Below are positions 15,062-23,804 of a DNA stretch of 55,256 bases, one piece after another. Numbering within the stretch: position 1 is the stretch's first letter; every line of letters begins with the position of its first letter. Where the stretch lies: the NCBI GenBank assembly GCA_902801425.1, contig CADCIQ010000039.1:1-55256 (forward strand), written 5' to 3'. This DNA is from an uncultured Bacteroidales bacterium. Lineage in GTDB: Bacteria; Bacteroidota; Bacteroidia; Bacteroidales; Bacteroidaceae. The notes under the pieces were generated by a model, which was given only the letters and a program-made list of their open reading frames with translations, was not told where the DNA came from and did no database searches. A program made the translations under genes and the position numbers.

Positions 15062-15715
15062 ATGCTTTTTCGACTTCTCGATGACAAACCCAACATATTT
15101 CCCGATCCTCATTATGGTGAGGAGGACGGGCTTATAGCCATAGGAGGCGACTTGTCTCCTGAGCGTCTCATTACCGCCTATAACAACGGCATATTCCCGT
15201 GGTATGGCTACAAGGAAAACGAGGACATCATGTGGTGGTGTCCTCTCGACCGATTTGTCATCTTCCCCAAGGAAATACACATCAGCCATTCCATGCGACA
15301 ACTGATTAAGAAGGGTATTTACGAAACGACTATAAATCAAGCATTTGACAAGGTAATAGAGAATTGCAGCAAGGCTGACAAGCGCAACGAACTGGTTGGG
15401 GCTTGGCTTGGCGATGACATGATAAAAGCCTATAAGAGAATGTACGAACTCGGTCTTGCTGCCTCCGTTGAGGTATGGGATAAGGAAGGAAATCTCGTAG
15501 GTGGCTTGTATGGCATCAATATCAACTATAACTTCTTTGGAGAGAGTATGTTCTCCCTTGTGCCAAGCGCATCAAAACTTGCCCTCATCTATCTTGCCGA
15601 GCAACTCAAGCCTTTCAATGGCATTATCGATTGCCAGTTTGAAACTCCCCACCTTCTCTCTATGGGTGGCAGACATATCACATACGATGAATATATGAAG
15701 TATCTCAGGGATTAG
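15062..15715 (+). CDS. aat: Leucyl/phenylalanyl-tRNA--protein transferase
   Basis: A 217-residue enzyme of the N-end rule pathway. It moves Leu or Phe from tRNA to proteins with N-terminal Lys or Arg, marking them for ClpAP. Family signatures are FPDPHYGEEDGLIAIGGDLSPERLI, NGIFPWYGYKENEDIMWWCPLDR split over residues 38-62, the aminoacyl site ELVGAWLGDDMIKAYKRMYELG and VGGLYGININYNFFGESMFS, and the closing IDCQFETPHLLSMGGRHI. The length is normal. Its stop codon overlaps the 3' end of the convergent SH3-domain gene by 4 bp. Confidence 0.95.
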   Translation: MLFRLLDDKPNIFPDPHYGEEDGLIAIGGDLSPERLITAYNNGIFPWYGYKENEDIMWWCPLDRFVIFPKEIHISHSMRQLIKKGIYETTINQAFDKVIENCSKADKRNELVGAWLGDDMIKAYKRMYELGLAASVEVWDKEGNLVGGLYGININYNFFGESMFSLVPSASKLALIYLAEQLKPFNGIIDCQFETPHLLSMGGRHITYDEYMKYLRD

Positions 15716-16884
15716 AATGTATTCATACTATTCCAATACATAAGGTCGGCTCTAACATACCCGACTTTTCCATCTATATCCACTTTATACCATTTATCTC
15801 TACTATTATCATCCACAGAAGGAACATATCCCAGACAATCTACTGCTGTTGGCAAATCTCCATACAATTCATCAATGGTGCCAATTATAGAACTTTTCAT
15901 ACTTGGTAATGCTCTCACATTTACGATTTGCATCTTTTCCCCATTCTTTGTCGTATATTTAACTTTATTAGATATATAGACGCAGCCCTTTCCGTCTTCT
16001 GCTCTATATTTCACAATCTTGTGACCTTCCTTTGGAACAGTACCCCAATCCTGTACATCAATAAGATATGAATCTCCACAATCGCCATCATAGCGTCCTA
16101 CGCACTCGCCTTTACTATTTTCTACTACCCAACCGAAAGTGTCATTGACAGAAGAAATAGACGAGAGTATTGCCATATCATCATTTGGACTGAAATTTGT
16201 TTTGTGCCATACTAAAGTATCAGATCGCGTAGGAAAGAACAAAGCATAATACTTCTCATCAATCGCTTTAAATCTCCAAAAGTCATACTTGTCTTTCTCA
16301 AAATTGAATGGAGTTCCACGAAACGCTTCATCTGCAATATAATAATCCGAACAACGTCTATTCCCACTAATTATACGGAGCGCAAAATCATCTGCCTGAC
16401 GATTTGCCCAACGATTCAATGTACGAAGACAGAAAGGAGCAAACAAATAATAATCATCAACATTACCCATAACACGATATCTAAATGTGTTACGAAGTAT
16501 ATTCTTACCCTTGATTAATCTGACATTAGCGTAATACGTATAACAAGTATCGACAGAAGATTTTATGTCCTGAATATCCCCATTCACCGTCAGTTTAAAA
16601 TCCTTGATGCCTTGAGTTATATCTAAAGGCATTTTGTCAGTTTTCCTTGCCTCTAACTTTATGTCAATATTTTTTGATACATCAGGATTATATAGCTCGT
16701 AATAGACATTTGCCTCTACATATTCACCATTTGCCAAATCAATAGTCAGAATTGCCTTTTTCAATGATATATCAGTATCATGAATTGGCACAAAGAAATT
16801 ACCAGAGGTATAAAAATCCTTATTACTTGCTTTTCCGAATAATGTTGATAGCAACATCAAGATTGTTAGTGATATATATTTCAT
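15712..16884 (-). CDS. Exported protein with C-terminal SH3-like domain
   Basis: A 390-residue protein with signal peptide MKYISLTILMLLSTLFGKAS. Residues about 25-320 are of unknown type and beta-rich (AILTIDLANGEYVEANVYYEL, then NTFRYRVMGNVDDYYLFAPF). The C-terminal 65 residues form a bacterial SH3 module: VNVRALPSMKSSIIGTIDE, then DKWYKVDIDGKVGYVRADLM. Such modules commonly bind peptidoglycan or act as ligand adaptors in the periplasm. No catalytic residues are recognised. It converges with aat and has its own promoter at 16915-16946. Confidence 0.78.
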   Translation of the reverse strand: MKYISLTILMLLSTLFGKASNKDFYTSGNFFVPIHDTDISLKKAILTIDLANGEYVEANVYYELYNPDVSKNIDIKLEARKTDKMPLDITQGIKDFKLTVNGDIQDIKSSVDTCYTYYANVRLIKGKNILRNTFRYRVMGNVDDYYLFAPFCLRTLNRWANRQADDFALRIISGNRRCSDYYIADEAFRGTPFNFEKDKYDFWRFKAIDEKYYALFFPTRSDTLVWHKTNFSPNDDMAILSSISSVNDTFGWVVENSKGECVGRYDGDCGDSYLIDVQDWGTVPKEGHKIVKYRAEDGKGCVYISNKVKYTTKNGEKMQIVNVRALPSMKSSIIGTIDELYGDLPTAVDCLGYVPSVDDNSRDKWYKVDIDGKVGYVRADLMYWNSMNTF

Positions 16885-16914
16885 TATGATTCTTGTATTT
16901 TAATTTTTCGCCAA

Positions 16915-16946
16915 CAAAAGTATAGATTTTCTATTAAAAAAACAAA
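16915..16946 (-). promoter_or_regulatory. Promoter of the SH3-domain protein gene
   Basis: On the minus strand, TACTTTTG (complement of 16915-16922) lies 20 bp from TTTG (complement of 16943-16946). Confidence 0.65.
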
Positions 16947-17008
16947 TTTCCGTTCACATTTCAATGATTTTTTTCGTTTTTCCCTTGCAAGTAAAGCCGT
17001 TGTTCCTC

Positions 17009-17120
17009 CGCTCTTCCTCCGTTACTGCTCCATCGCTGCTCCATCGATTGTCCATCGAAACGATGGAGTATCGATGGATTATCGATGGATTATCGATGGA
17101 TTATCTACGGAGGAAGAGCG
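17009..17120. repeat. Large GC-richer hairpin with ATCGATGGATT tandem units
   Basis: Perfect 14-bp arms, CGCTCTTCCTCCGT (17009-17022) and its complement (17107-17120), enclose CCATCG-type units on the left and three to four ATCGATGGATT units on the right that pair with them. It lies between divergent promoters and has no coding potential of its own. Confidence 0.7.
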
Positions 17121-17193
17121 AAGTAAGAGGCTTGAATCTGCGTCTTTTCATACATATTGTTTTGGGACATAGAAAAACTTTTCGTGTTTTTCC

Positions 17194-17224
17194 TTTGTTA
17201 TATCATATTTATTTTGTACTTTTG
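17194..17224 (+). promoter_or_regulatory. Promoter of the DUF4419 gene
   Basis: TTTG 17194-17197, a 19-bp spacer and TACTTTTG 17217-17224, 31 bp before the ATG. This spacing rules out the longer upstream in-frame start at 17157. Confidence 0.75.
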
Positions 17225-17255
17225 CCAAAGCAATCATAAAATCAAACAAACTCAA

Positions 17256-19010
17256 ATGAGATTTCGCTTTATTCTTTTGTCTTTGGCTATAGCCTTATCT
17301 TGCTCTGCGAAACAAAGCGTTTCACAGCAGACTGACAATAAACATACATTCGAAGTTGACAAGAATCTCCCTGCACCTAAAAAGAACCTGAGCATACTAT
17401 CTGGTGATGTTATTGCAAATAAATGGGCAAGAGAGAATAAGGTAAGTAATCCTATTGCATATAGTTTTAAAAACGACAAACTTTGTAATCTCGGACAAGA
17501 CAACTTCTTCAAGTGTCTGGTTGAGGCTTATGCCAGCCATCGTCCGATAGTATTGTCGCCTGATATTATCTGGACTCTCATAGTACAGGGATTTAGTCAG
17601 CACGTCAATAATAACCCAGAGGCTCTACGTGACAAGATTGTATATCACAAGGAAGGCAAGATTAAGCTTAGCATAACAACAAACAAAGAATTGCATTCCC
17701 CAAGCGTAAAATGGGATGAACTCCTTGATGCTTTTGATATACAGATTGCTGAAAACACAAAGGGCAATCTCGCAAATGTTATGCGAGCAGATTTCAGCAC
17801 AACCGACAAGACTGCACGCATAGTATCACAGATGACCTTGATGAGTTCTGTCAAGGCATTCTTCGATTATGAAATCCGAGTACTATGTGGCATTCCAAGT
17901 ATCACAATTGAAGGAACTCCAGAGGACTGGCAAAAGATCTTGAATAAAACAGAGCAACTGAGGAAATACGGCCTCGACTGGTGGGTGGATGATCTCAAGC
18001 CTATTCTGAATGAGTTTATCAAGGCTTCTGAAGGCAAGGCAGACAAGGCTTTCTGGCAGGGTATAGTCAAGAAAAAACGAGTGGACAATCTTGGGGGGTC
18101 TGGATGTGGTAAATCAAAAGATGGATCTAAGCTTGATGGTTGGTTCCTTAAGTTTATGCCTTATGACCGAAAAGGAAAACGAACTCCAGAAAAGGTGGCA
18201 TACAATTATGATATGCCTGCACAGGTGATAAGTGTTGATTTTGTATATAAAGATCTACATAAAGAAACTCCAATGGAGATGTTGTGTGGCTTCGTGGGTA
18301 TTGAGGTTGACTCCACAACTAATGCCATGCGTCCAAAGTTAGGATGGATGGTGTGCGAAAAAAAAGTGGAACTTGAATTGGAAGTATTTACAGATAATTA
18401 TGAGCATGTTCAGGTGTCAGAAATTCCAGAATTACTGCAAAGTATTGAGTATGAACCGTATATTGGCTTAATACTTACTAATAAAGAAATCAAGTTTCCC
18501 GATTGGTTTGGCAATTTGAAGATTGACAGAATCAATCTTACATTTTTAGAGAAAAATATTGAGGTTAAGGAAAAACTGAAAAAGATATTTCCTGACAGAA
18601 TTGTAACATCAAGAGATTTAGGTCAAGACTCTACTGAGTATGTAATACAGGTAAAGAAAAGCTTTGAACCTAAAAATCATATATTTACAATTACTCAATT
18701 ATACAATTCACTTCATTCTAAATATAATAGAGCATCTTTTCCAGACATAGAAAAATTTATTGAAGAAAACCGTCGCATTCCTGCATTCCATACAGGGAGA
18801 GTGTGCGTATGGTTCATTGTAAATACTGACGGTTCTATTTCTGATTGTAAGATATTCGAAGTTCGGAATTACGCAACTCGTGAAATGCAAGAAGAAGCAC
18901 TTCGACTGGTTAGTATATTTCCCAAATTTACTCCTGCAATGGTGTCAAACGTAGAGAACGAACCGCTTCATAAGGTCAGAAGTGAACATATATTATGGAT
19001 TCCTTTCTAA
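17256..19010 (+). CDS. Exported DUF4419 protein with TonB-C-like tail
   Basis: A 584-residue protein with a signal peptide or lipoprotein-type leader (MRFRFILLSLAIALSCSAKQ). Residues about 60-420 fit DUF4419, a family found in bacteria and fungi: FFKCLVEAYASHRPIVLSPDIIWTLI, GFSQHVNNNPE, SITIEGTPEDWQKIL, NKTEQLRKYGLDWWVDDLKP, and FVGIEVDSTTNAMRPKLGW. The last 75 residues resemble the C-terminal domain of TonB energy transducers: GRVCVWFIVNTDGSISDCKIF, then EALRLVSIFPKFTPA. Function is unknown. The TonB-C-like end suggests contact with an outer-membrane transporter or peptidoglycan, but no N-terminal TonB anchor or Pro-rich linker is present. Confidence 0.78.
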   Translation: MRFRFILLSLAIALSCSAKQSVSQQTDNKHTFEVDKNLPAPKKNLSILSGDVIANKWARENKVSNPIAYSFKNDKLCNLGQDNFFKCLVEAYASHRPIVLSPDIIWTLIVQGFSQHVNNNPEALRDKIVYHKEGKIKLSITTNKELHSPSVKWDELLDAFDIQIAENTKGNLANVMRADFSTTDKTARIVSQMTLMSSVKAFFDYEIRVLCGIPSITIEGTPEDWQKILNKTEQLRKYGLDWWVDDLKPILNEFIKASEGKADKAFWQGIVKKKRVDNLGGSGCGKSKDGSKLDGWFLKFMPYDRKGKRTPEKVAYNYDMPAQVISVDFVYKDLHKETPMEMLCGFVGIEVDSTTNAMRPKLGWMVCEKKVELELEVFTDNYEHVQVSEIPELLQSIEYEPYIGLILTNKEIKFPDWFGNLKIDRINLTFLEKNIEVKEKLKKIFPDRIVTSRDLGQDSTEYVIQVKKSFEPKNHIFTITQLYNSLHSKYNRASFPDIEKFIEENRRIPAFHTGRVCVWFIVNTDGSISDCKIFEVRNYATREMQEEALRLVSIFPKFTPAMVSNVENEPLHKVRSEHILWIPF

Positions 19011-19023
19011 TTTAACAAATAAA

Positions 19024-19422
19024 ATGGCAAAACAATCATACGTACAGGCCAATAAGGATTGGCTCACAGAAAAGGCAAAGGAAGAAGGCGTTATGGCTCT
19101 TCCAAAGGGTGTATATTATAAGGTATTGGCAGAAGGCGATAAGGATAGCGCTCAGCCAACACGTCGCAGTATTGTGACTGCCCACTACACAGGCAAGACC
19201 ATCAACGGCAAGAAATTTGATTCAAGTCGTGGTGGGACGGCTCCTGCATTCCGTTTGAGCGACCTAATTGAGGGATGGATAATAGCCATGCAACAGATGC
19301 ATATTGGCGACAAATGGGAGGTTTATATCCCTGCGGAGCTTGGATATGGCAAGTTCTCACAGCCAGGCATCCCCGGTGGCTCAACACTCATATTCGAAAT
19401 AGAACTCTTAGGCATAGCATAA
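19024..19422 (+). CDS. FKBP-type peptidyl-prolyl cis-trans isomerase
   Basis: A 132-residue cytoplasmic FKBP that catalyses cis-trans isomerisation of Xaa-Pro bonds. Marks are VTAHYTGKTINGKKFDSSRG (FKBP core), FRLSDLIEGWIIAMQQMHIGDKWEVYIPAELGYG split over about 78-112, and GGSTLIFEIELLGIA at the end. The N-terminal 50 residues are a helical extension. It is the first of four close plus-strand genes, 6 bp before the DUF4250 gene. Confidence 0.93.
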   Translation: MAKQSYVQANKDWLTEKAKEEGVMALPKGVYYKVLAEGDKDSAQPTRRSIVTAHYTGKTINGKKFDSSRGGTAPAFRLSDLIEGWIIAMQQMHIGDKWEVYIPAELGYGKFSQPGIPGGSTLIFEIELLGIA

Positions 19423-19428
19423 TAAATC

Positions 19429-19653
19429 ATGGAATATCTACCAAAAGATCCGGCAATATTAGTTTCAAGCATAAACATGCTTTTGCGCGATGAGGAATTT
19501 GATACGTTCGAATCACTATGTTATAGTTTTAGTCGTGAACCTGAGGAGATAAAGGAATATCTCATCAAGAACGACTATGTGTATAGTGAGGAGCAAAGGC
19601 AGTTTAGGCCGGTGGGGTACAATGAAGCCCCCCAGCCCCCCAAGGGGGAGTAA
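19429..19653 (+). CDS. DUF4250 protein with repeat-encoded tail
   Basis: A 74-residue protein that matches the small DUF4250 family (MEYLPKDPAILVSSINMLLR, FDTFESLCYSFSREPEEI, NDYVYSEEQRQFRPV). The family is helix-turn-helix-like and its function is unknown. The natural family end is near FRPVGY. The last residues (NEAPQPPKGE) and the stop codon are encoded by a GC-rich palindrome beginning at 19626, so the tail is repeat-derived. Confidence 0.85.
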   Translation: MEYLPKDPAILVSSINMLLRDEEFDTFESLCYSFSREPEEIKEYLIKNDYVYSEEQRQFRPVGYNEAPQPPKGE

Positions 19654-19713
19654 TATAGATAGTATTTTTCGTCAAAACTAACAAAAATTCCCCCTTGGGG
19701 GGATAGGGGGCTT
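19626..19713. repeat. Inverted pair of GC-rich palindromes
   Basis: AGCCCCCCAGCCCCCCAAGG (19626-19645) and CCCCCTTGGGGGGATAGGGG (19690-19709) are inverted copies about 40 bp apart. The left copy is read as the C-terminus of the DUF4250 protein. Confidence 0.8.
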
Positions 19714-19714
19714 T

Positions 19715-19963
19715 ATGATCACAAAAGATGCTATAGAATCTGCCTTCTGTTTCTTTCATCAGAAGCAAAGAATATATCAGTATTCCACGTTGGATTGGCA
19801 GAAGGATGACATAGAATATGCCATTGGCGATTATGTTGACAATATGAATAAGGAACTATATTCTCTCCTGTCAAAAGGGAAGCCACATTTTCTGCATAGC
19901 CACTTGACCTTTGCAGAGGAATTGCTTGAGGCTGTAGAGACTTTGGAGAAAATGATGGAATAG
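19715..19963 (+). CDS. Hypothetical protein, 82 residues
   Basis: A small soluble, helical protein (AIESAFCFFHQKQRIYQYST, DIEYAIGDYVDNMNKELYSLL, FAEELLEAVETLEKMME). No family is recognised with certainty. It is a real gene by position: the start lies just after the GC-rich repeat and the stop is 3 bp before the next start, so the two are probably translationally coupled. Confidence 0.72.
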   Translation: MITKDAIESAFCFFHQKQRIYQYSTLDWQKDDIEYAIGDYVDNMNKELYSLLSKGKPHFLHSHLTFAEELLEAVETLEKMME

Positions 19964-19965
19964 CT

Positions 19966-20520
19966 ATGGAAGATAAATCGTATAACTCCTTACCACTTAC
20001 TGGTATATGTGGTGAAAAAGAGGCTCTTGCCATATATAATAAGGTAAAGAAGCATAATGACTTTATAGGCTTCACAAGGCAATATATGCACGATGAGGAC
20101 TATAAGGTGGCACGTAATGCGCTATGGTCTATGACAAAGGCTACAAACAAGGAACTCTTACAGCTCTTACCAATATATAATGAGTTGATAGACCTCGCTA
20201 TGACAACAGAAAACTCTTCCGTTTGCAGACTAACGCTGAACATTATTGAGCGTCTGCCAATGGAAGAAGATGACCTTCGTTCTGATTTCCTTGATTTCTG
20301 TTTTGAGCAAATGACGAAAATGGATGGTCTTCCTGGTATTCAGTCTCTTGCCATGAAACTTGCCCATCGTATGTGTAAGTTCTATCCCGAACTTATGGAT
20401 GAACTTATCCGCACTCTCAAGGCTATGGAGATGGATTACTATAAGCCTGCCGTGAAGTCGGTGAGGAAGAAGATATTAAAGACCCACCCCCTTACCCCTC
20501 CCATAAAAGGAGGGGAGTAA
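19966..20520 (+). CDS. HEAT-like helical protein, repeat-encoded tail
   Basis: A 184-residue all-helical protein with HEAT-like pairs (DYKVARNALWSMTKATNKEL, SVCRLTLNIIERLPMEEDDL, LPGIQSLAMKLAHRMCKFYP). It resembles conserved Bacteroidales proteins of unknown function, probably protein-binding scaffolds. The C-terminal THPLTPPIKGGE and stop are encoded by a GC-rich palindrome (20478-20519), as in the DUF4250 gene two places upstream. Confidence 0.75.
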   Translation: MEDKSYNSLPLTGICGEKEALAIYNKVKKHNDFIGFTRQYMHDEDYKVARNALWSMTKATNKELLQLLPIYNELIDLAMTTENSSVCRLTLNIIERLPMEEDDLRSDFLDFCFEQMTKMDGLPGIQSLAMKLAHRMCKFYPELMDELIRTLKAMEMDYYKPAVKSVRKKILKTHPLTPPIKGGE

Positions 20521-20672
20521 TTACCTTTTATCATTATGGGCTATTACATTTAATGTGAGTTCAGCATCGGCGATGCGTTTTTATTTTGAATTAGTCTAAC
20601 TCACATTACATTTAATGTTTCATTACTATCTACTCCCCTCCCTTTATGGGAGGGGCAAGGGGGTGGGTCTTT
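20478..20672. repeat. Nested inverted repeats with GC-rich outer arms
   Basis: Outer arms: GACCCACCCCCTTACCCCTC (20481-20500) pairs with the complementary GAGGGGCAAGGGGGTGGGTC (20650-20669). Inner arms: ACATTTAATGTGAGTT (about 20546-20561) pairs with AACTCACATTACATTTAATG (about 20598-20617). The outer arms reach into both flanking convergent genes and supply part of each C-terminus or stop region. Confidence 0.8.
20564..20587 (+). terminator. Terminator in the centre of the nested repeat
   Basis: GCATC-GGC-GATGC hairpin (20564-20576) followed by GTTTTTATTTT. It terminates the FKBP-to-HEAT gene run. Confidence 0.65.
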
Positions 20673-21393
20673 ATTTCGCCAACTCCGCCCTTATAGCCTT
20701 TACAAGCGCATCAAACTCTTTCTCATCATAGAGACGGGTGAGCTTCACTATCTTGCCATTCTTGCCGATAAGCACGTTACGGGTAACTCCACTACCCTTC
20801 TCCGCATATTTCTCGAATGCCTCAGCATTAGTGTCAAGAGCCATAGGATATGTGACGCCAGTTTCACGGACGAACTTACCGACGCTCTCAACAGGCTCGT
20901 CACAATCTATGCCGATCATCACGAACCTCGGATGCCTCTTCAGCTTCTTCCATAGCTTTGGTTCAAGAGCTTCCTTCATGGCAGTTCGGCATACACCACA
21001 CCAAGAGGCTGTGAATTGCAGAAGCACCACCTTACCACGGTTCTTGCTCAAAGTGAAGGTCTTGTCATCAAGACGGCTAAGAGTAAAGTCGGGAGCTTTC
21101 TGCCCTACACGAACTATATACCCCAGACTGTCAGGCTCGTATGGGTAGCCGCTATCTATGGCAGACATGGGCTTTGCGCTGACAGCCTTTGTGCTATCAG
21201 TAACGGTCTTGGCTCTCCTAACAGGAGTACTCTTTACCTGAGAACTTTTAGTCTGGGTGGTCTTTGCCTGAATAGCTTTTGTTGTTGTCCTGGATGTAGC
21301 AGTTTTCTTGACACCTGTGTTTCTTTGCTGAGCATTAACCCCAATAGTCAGGAATAGAGATGTTATAACAAGTAATGTCTTCAACATAAACAA
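20671..21393 (-). CDS. Exported TlpA-like thioredoxin-fold protein
   Basis: A 240-residue protein with a signal peptide (MLKTLLVITSLFLTIGVNAQ; ATG at 21393 or 21387). A Lys/Thr/Ser-rich low-complexity linker (about 24-75) is followed by a thioredoxin-fold domain of the TlpA/AhpC-TSA type: VGQKAPDFTLSRLDDKTFTL, VVLLQFTASWCGVCRTAMKE with the redox pair CGVC, and GVTRNVLIGKNGKIV with the cis-Pro region altered. It probably reduces or oxidises thiols in the periplasm. The linker may keep the domain away from the membrane. Confidence 0.87.
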   Translation of the reverse strand: MFMLKTLLVITSLFLTIGVNAQQRNTGVKKTATSRTTTKAIQAKTTQTKSSQVKSTPVRRAKTVTDSTKAVSAKPMSAIDSGYPYEPDSLGYIVRVGQKAPDFTLSRLDDKTFTLSKNRGKVVLLQFTASWCGVCRTAMKEALEPKLWKKLKRHPRFVMIGIDCDEPVESVGKFVRETGVTYPMALDTNAEAFEKYAEKGSGVTRNVLIGKNGKIVKLTRLYDEKEFDALVKAIRAELAK

Positions 21394-21513
21394 TAGATTG
21401 GTGTTTGGTTACAATTTTGGGTGCAAAGGTAATATAAAAATTCCAAATAATGAGATAAATTGTGAAAAAAGTAATCAAAAACACACGATTTTTATAGATG
21501 AATAGGAGAAACA

Positions 21514-21545
21514 TTTGGTTATTTGACTATTTTTCTGTATCTTTG
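21514..21545 (+). promoter_or_regulatory. Promoter of the alcohol dehydrogenase gene
   Basis: TTTG 21514-21517, a 20-bp spacer and TATCTTTG 21538-21545, 75 bp before the start codon. Confidence 0.72.
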
Positions 21546-21620
21546 CATTTTGAAAGTTAATATTGAATAGTTAAAACTAAATGAATTAATAGACATATTA
21601 AATTCTACTAAAAACACGTT

Positions 21621-22808
21621 ATGCAGAATTTCAACTACTATGCACCAACACAGGTTGTGTTTGGTCGCAACGCAGAAAATCAACTTGCCTCTCTCGTTAA
21701 GAAGTACGGAGGTAAGAAAGTCCTAGTACACTATGGTGGTCAGAGCGCAATCAAGTCAGGCTTGATGGCAACAGTAGAAAAACAACTCTCTGATGCAGGT
21801 ATCGAGTATGTTAAGCTTGGTGGTGTAGTGCCAAATCCACGTCTATCCCTCGTAAGGAAAGGAATAGAACTATGTAAGGCTGAGGGTATCGACTTCCTTC
21901 TTGCTGTAGGTGGTGGCTCTGTAATAGACTCTTGCAAGGCTATCTCTTCAGGTCGTTTCTATGGTGGCGATGTATGGACTCTCTACGAGCATAAGGATCA
22001 CGCAACGGAGTATCTCCCAATAGGTTGCATCCTCACTATACCAGCAGCGGGAAGTGAGATGAGCGATGGTTCTGTTATCACAAATGATGAGGTAGAGAGC
22101 TGGCTGAAGAAGGACTATTGCGTGGATGAGTTCCGTTGCAAGTTTGCCATCATGAATCCTGAATTCACCTATACTCTTCCTGTATGGCAGACTGCTTGTG
22201 GCATAACGGATATGATGATGCACACCATGGAGCGTTATTTCAGTAAGGATGATGATATGGAGATAACTGATGCAATAGCCGAGGCTGTGCTTCGCACCTG
22301 TATGACGGAAGGCAGAAAGGCACTCGACAACCCAACCGACTATACAAGTCGCGCAAACGTAATGTGGGCAGGTTCTCTGGCACATAATGGGCTCACAGGT
22401 TGTGGCACAACAGGCGACTGGGCAACACATTGCATAGAGCATGAGCTTTCAGGCATGTTTGATGTTAGTCATGGTGCTGGTCTTGCAGCTATGTGGGGCT
22501 CTTGGGCACGCTATACCCGTGAGGAGAACATGCCACGCTTTGCTCGTTTCGCCCGTAACGTGATGGGTATTGACACCACAGGTATGAGCGACCTTGATGC
22601 AGCCGAGGCTGGTATTCAGGCAATGGAGAAGTTCTATGTCTCTATCGGTATGCCAACCAACATTCACACACTCATTGGTAAGGAGATAACCGATGCTGAG
22701 ATTGAAGAGATGGCTGATAAGTGTACTAATGGCGACACCATAACTATTGGCGGTCTCAAGATTCTGAAGAAGGCTGATATCATTAAGATATATCAGATGG
22801 CCAAATAA
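21621..22808 (+). CDS. Iron-containing alcohol dehydrogenase (YqhD/BdhA-like)
   Basis: A 395-residue group III dehydrogenase that interconverts aldehydes and alcohols with NAD(P)H. It has the NAD(P) motif AVGGGSVIDSCKAIS (about 93-107) and metal ligands in CGITDMMMHTMERY (Asp/His), GLTGCGTTGDWATHCIEHELSG and DVSHGAGLAAM. The sequence is closest to butanol dehydrogenase/YqhD types, which use medium-chain or toxic aldehydes. A single-gene transcript is likely: own promoter upstream and an inverted repeat downstream. Confidence 0.93.
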   Translation: MQNFNYYAPTQVVFGRNAENQLASLVKKYGGKKVLVHYGGQSAIKSGLMATVEKQLSDAGIEYVKLGGVVPNPRLSLVRKGIELCKAEGIDFLLAVGGGSVIDSCKAISSGRFYGGDVWTLYEHKDHATEYLPIGCILTIPAAGSEMSDGSVITNDEVESWLKKDYCVDEFRCKFAIMNPEFTYTLPVWQTACGITDMMMHTMERYFSKDDDMEITDAIAEAVLRTCMTEGRKALDNPTDYTSRANVMWAGSLAHNGLTGCGTTGDWATHCIEHELSGMFDVSHGAGLAAMWGSWARYTREENMPRFARFARNVMGIDTTGMSDLDAAEAGIQAMEKFYVSIGMPTNIHTLIGKEITDAEIEEMADKCTNGDTITIGGLKILKKADIIKIYQMAK

Positions 22809-22923
22809 AAGTAAAAGGTAAAAATTAAAAAGTAAAAAGTATGATTAGTATTGACGCTGATTTATGTCGCATCAAATGTAATCATACTTTTTAATTTTTA
22901 CCTTTTACTTTTTAATTTTAGCC
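22806..22923. repeat. AGTAAAAAGTAAAAATTAAAAAG inverted repeat at convergent gene ends
   Basis: AAGTAAAAGGTAAAAATTAA (from 22809) is complemented by TTAATTTTTACCTTTTACTT (ending 22912), with a secondary ATGATT/AATCAT stem inside. It lies between two convergent stop codons and probably acts as a bidirectional terminator. Confidence 0.7.
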
Positions 22924-23436
22924 TCACACCGCCTGCTGCATAAGATGATTGACAACCGATGACCAATCGCGGAAATCACCATTTGTCTTATTGAGGTAGA
23001 TCACATTACTGCCAGACTTGTGGGAAGCATTGTGATAAGGCTTACCCTCAACAAGATAAGAGTCGGTAATCGTGGTCACATCCCTATCCTGCGCAAGGAC
23101 AAGGCGCTTGTAGAAAGTCCCGTTCACATTGTCAGAGTCGAAGTATTTCTTCACCCACTCCAACTTCTGACTCCATGCAATAGGGTTATCCCATGAAGCA
23201 TTAGAGACTATATATACCTCATATTTCTGTGAAATAGTCTTCACAGCCTCCACAGCACCCTCAACAGGCTTGGAATAACTGAAAATCTCTGGAATGTCGT
23301 CATAGTTGGTTTTCTTCACTCCATTCACGATACTCTCATACTTTGGTACCTGCTCCTTTATTCTATCTGCATACAGAGCGGATTCAAAGTCAACAAGGAC
23401 GTTGTCCATGTCAAAGAATACTATTCTTTTTTTCAT
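22924..23436 (-). CDS. 5'(3')-deoxyribonucleotidase-like HAD phosphatase
   Basis: A 170-residue HAD-superfamily protein similar to the NT5C-type 5' nucleotidases. It has RIVFFDMDNVLVDFESALY (motif I, the DxD nucleophile), VYIVSNASWDNP (motif II Ser/Asn), and a Lys-Arg-Asp segment KRLVLAQDRDVTTITDSYLVEG (motifs III/IV region). It probably dephosphorylates deoxynucleoside monophosphates in nucleotide-pool balance. It is slightly shorter than mitochondrial dNT2. The leader is about 150 nt with a small AGGCT/AGCCT hairpin. Confidence 0.85.
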   Translation of the reverse strand: MKKRIVFFDMDNVLVDFESALYADRIKEQVPKYESIVNGVKKTNYDDIPEIFSYSKPVEGAVEAVKTISQKYEVYIVSNASWDNPIAWSQKLEWVKKYFDSDNVNGTFYKRLVLAQDRDVTTITDSYLVEGKPYHNASHKSGSNVIYLNKTNGDFRDWSSVVNHLMQQAV

Positions 23437-23584
23437 ACTATTAGTGGTTAATTGTTTAAATTAGTGAATAGGCTTTATCAGCCTGAGATTGGAAGTATAA
23501 GTGTAATAGTTTTAAAAGTTTTTTGTGAGACAAGATGCGTATCAGCTTTGACAAGACTGGCGCATTTCCCTTGCTCTACGATTG

Positions 23585-23616
23585 CAAAATTACAAAAAAT
23601 CTTTGAAATCTCCAAA
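23585..23616 (-). promoter_or_regulatory. Promoter of the deoxyribonucleotidase gene
   Basis: On the minus strand, TAATTTTG (complement of 23585-23592) lies 20 bp from TTTG (complement of 23613-23616). Confidence 0.65.
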
Positions 23617-23804
23617 TTTTCGAGCAACAAAATCAAACTTTTTCGCAAAATAAATAAGTGTATTCCTTACATTGTCAACGCAGTTTTGTTTGAGCTCTAA
23701 TGATAGAAACTTTTGTTTTTCAGCGCGTTTACACTTACCTCTTCTCGTTTTCTGAATGATTAGAACGAAATGTTAGCCTCAAAGCGTAATATTTTATGAA
23801 AAAG

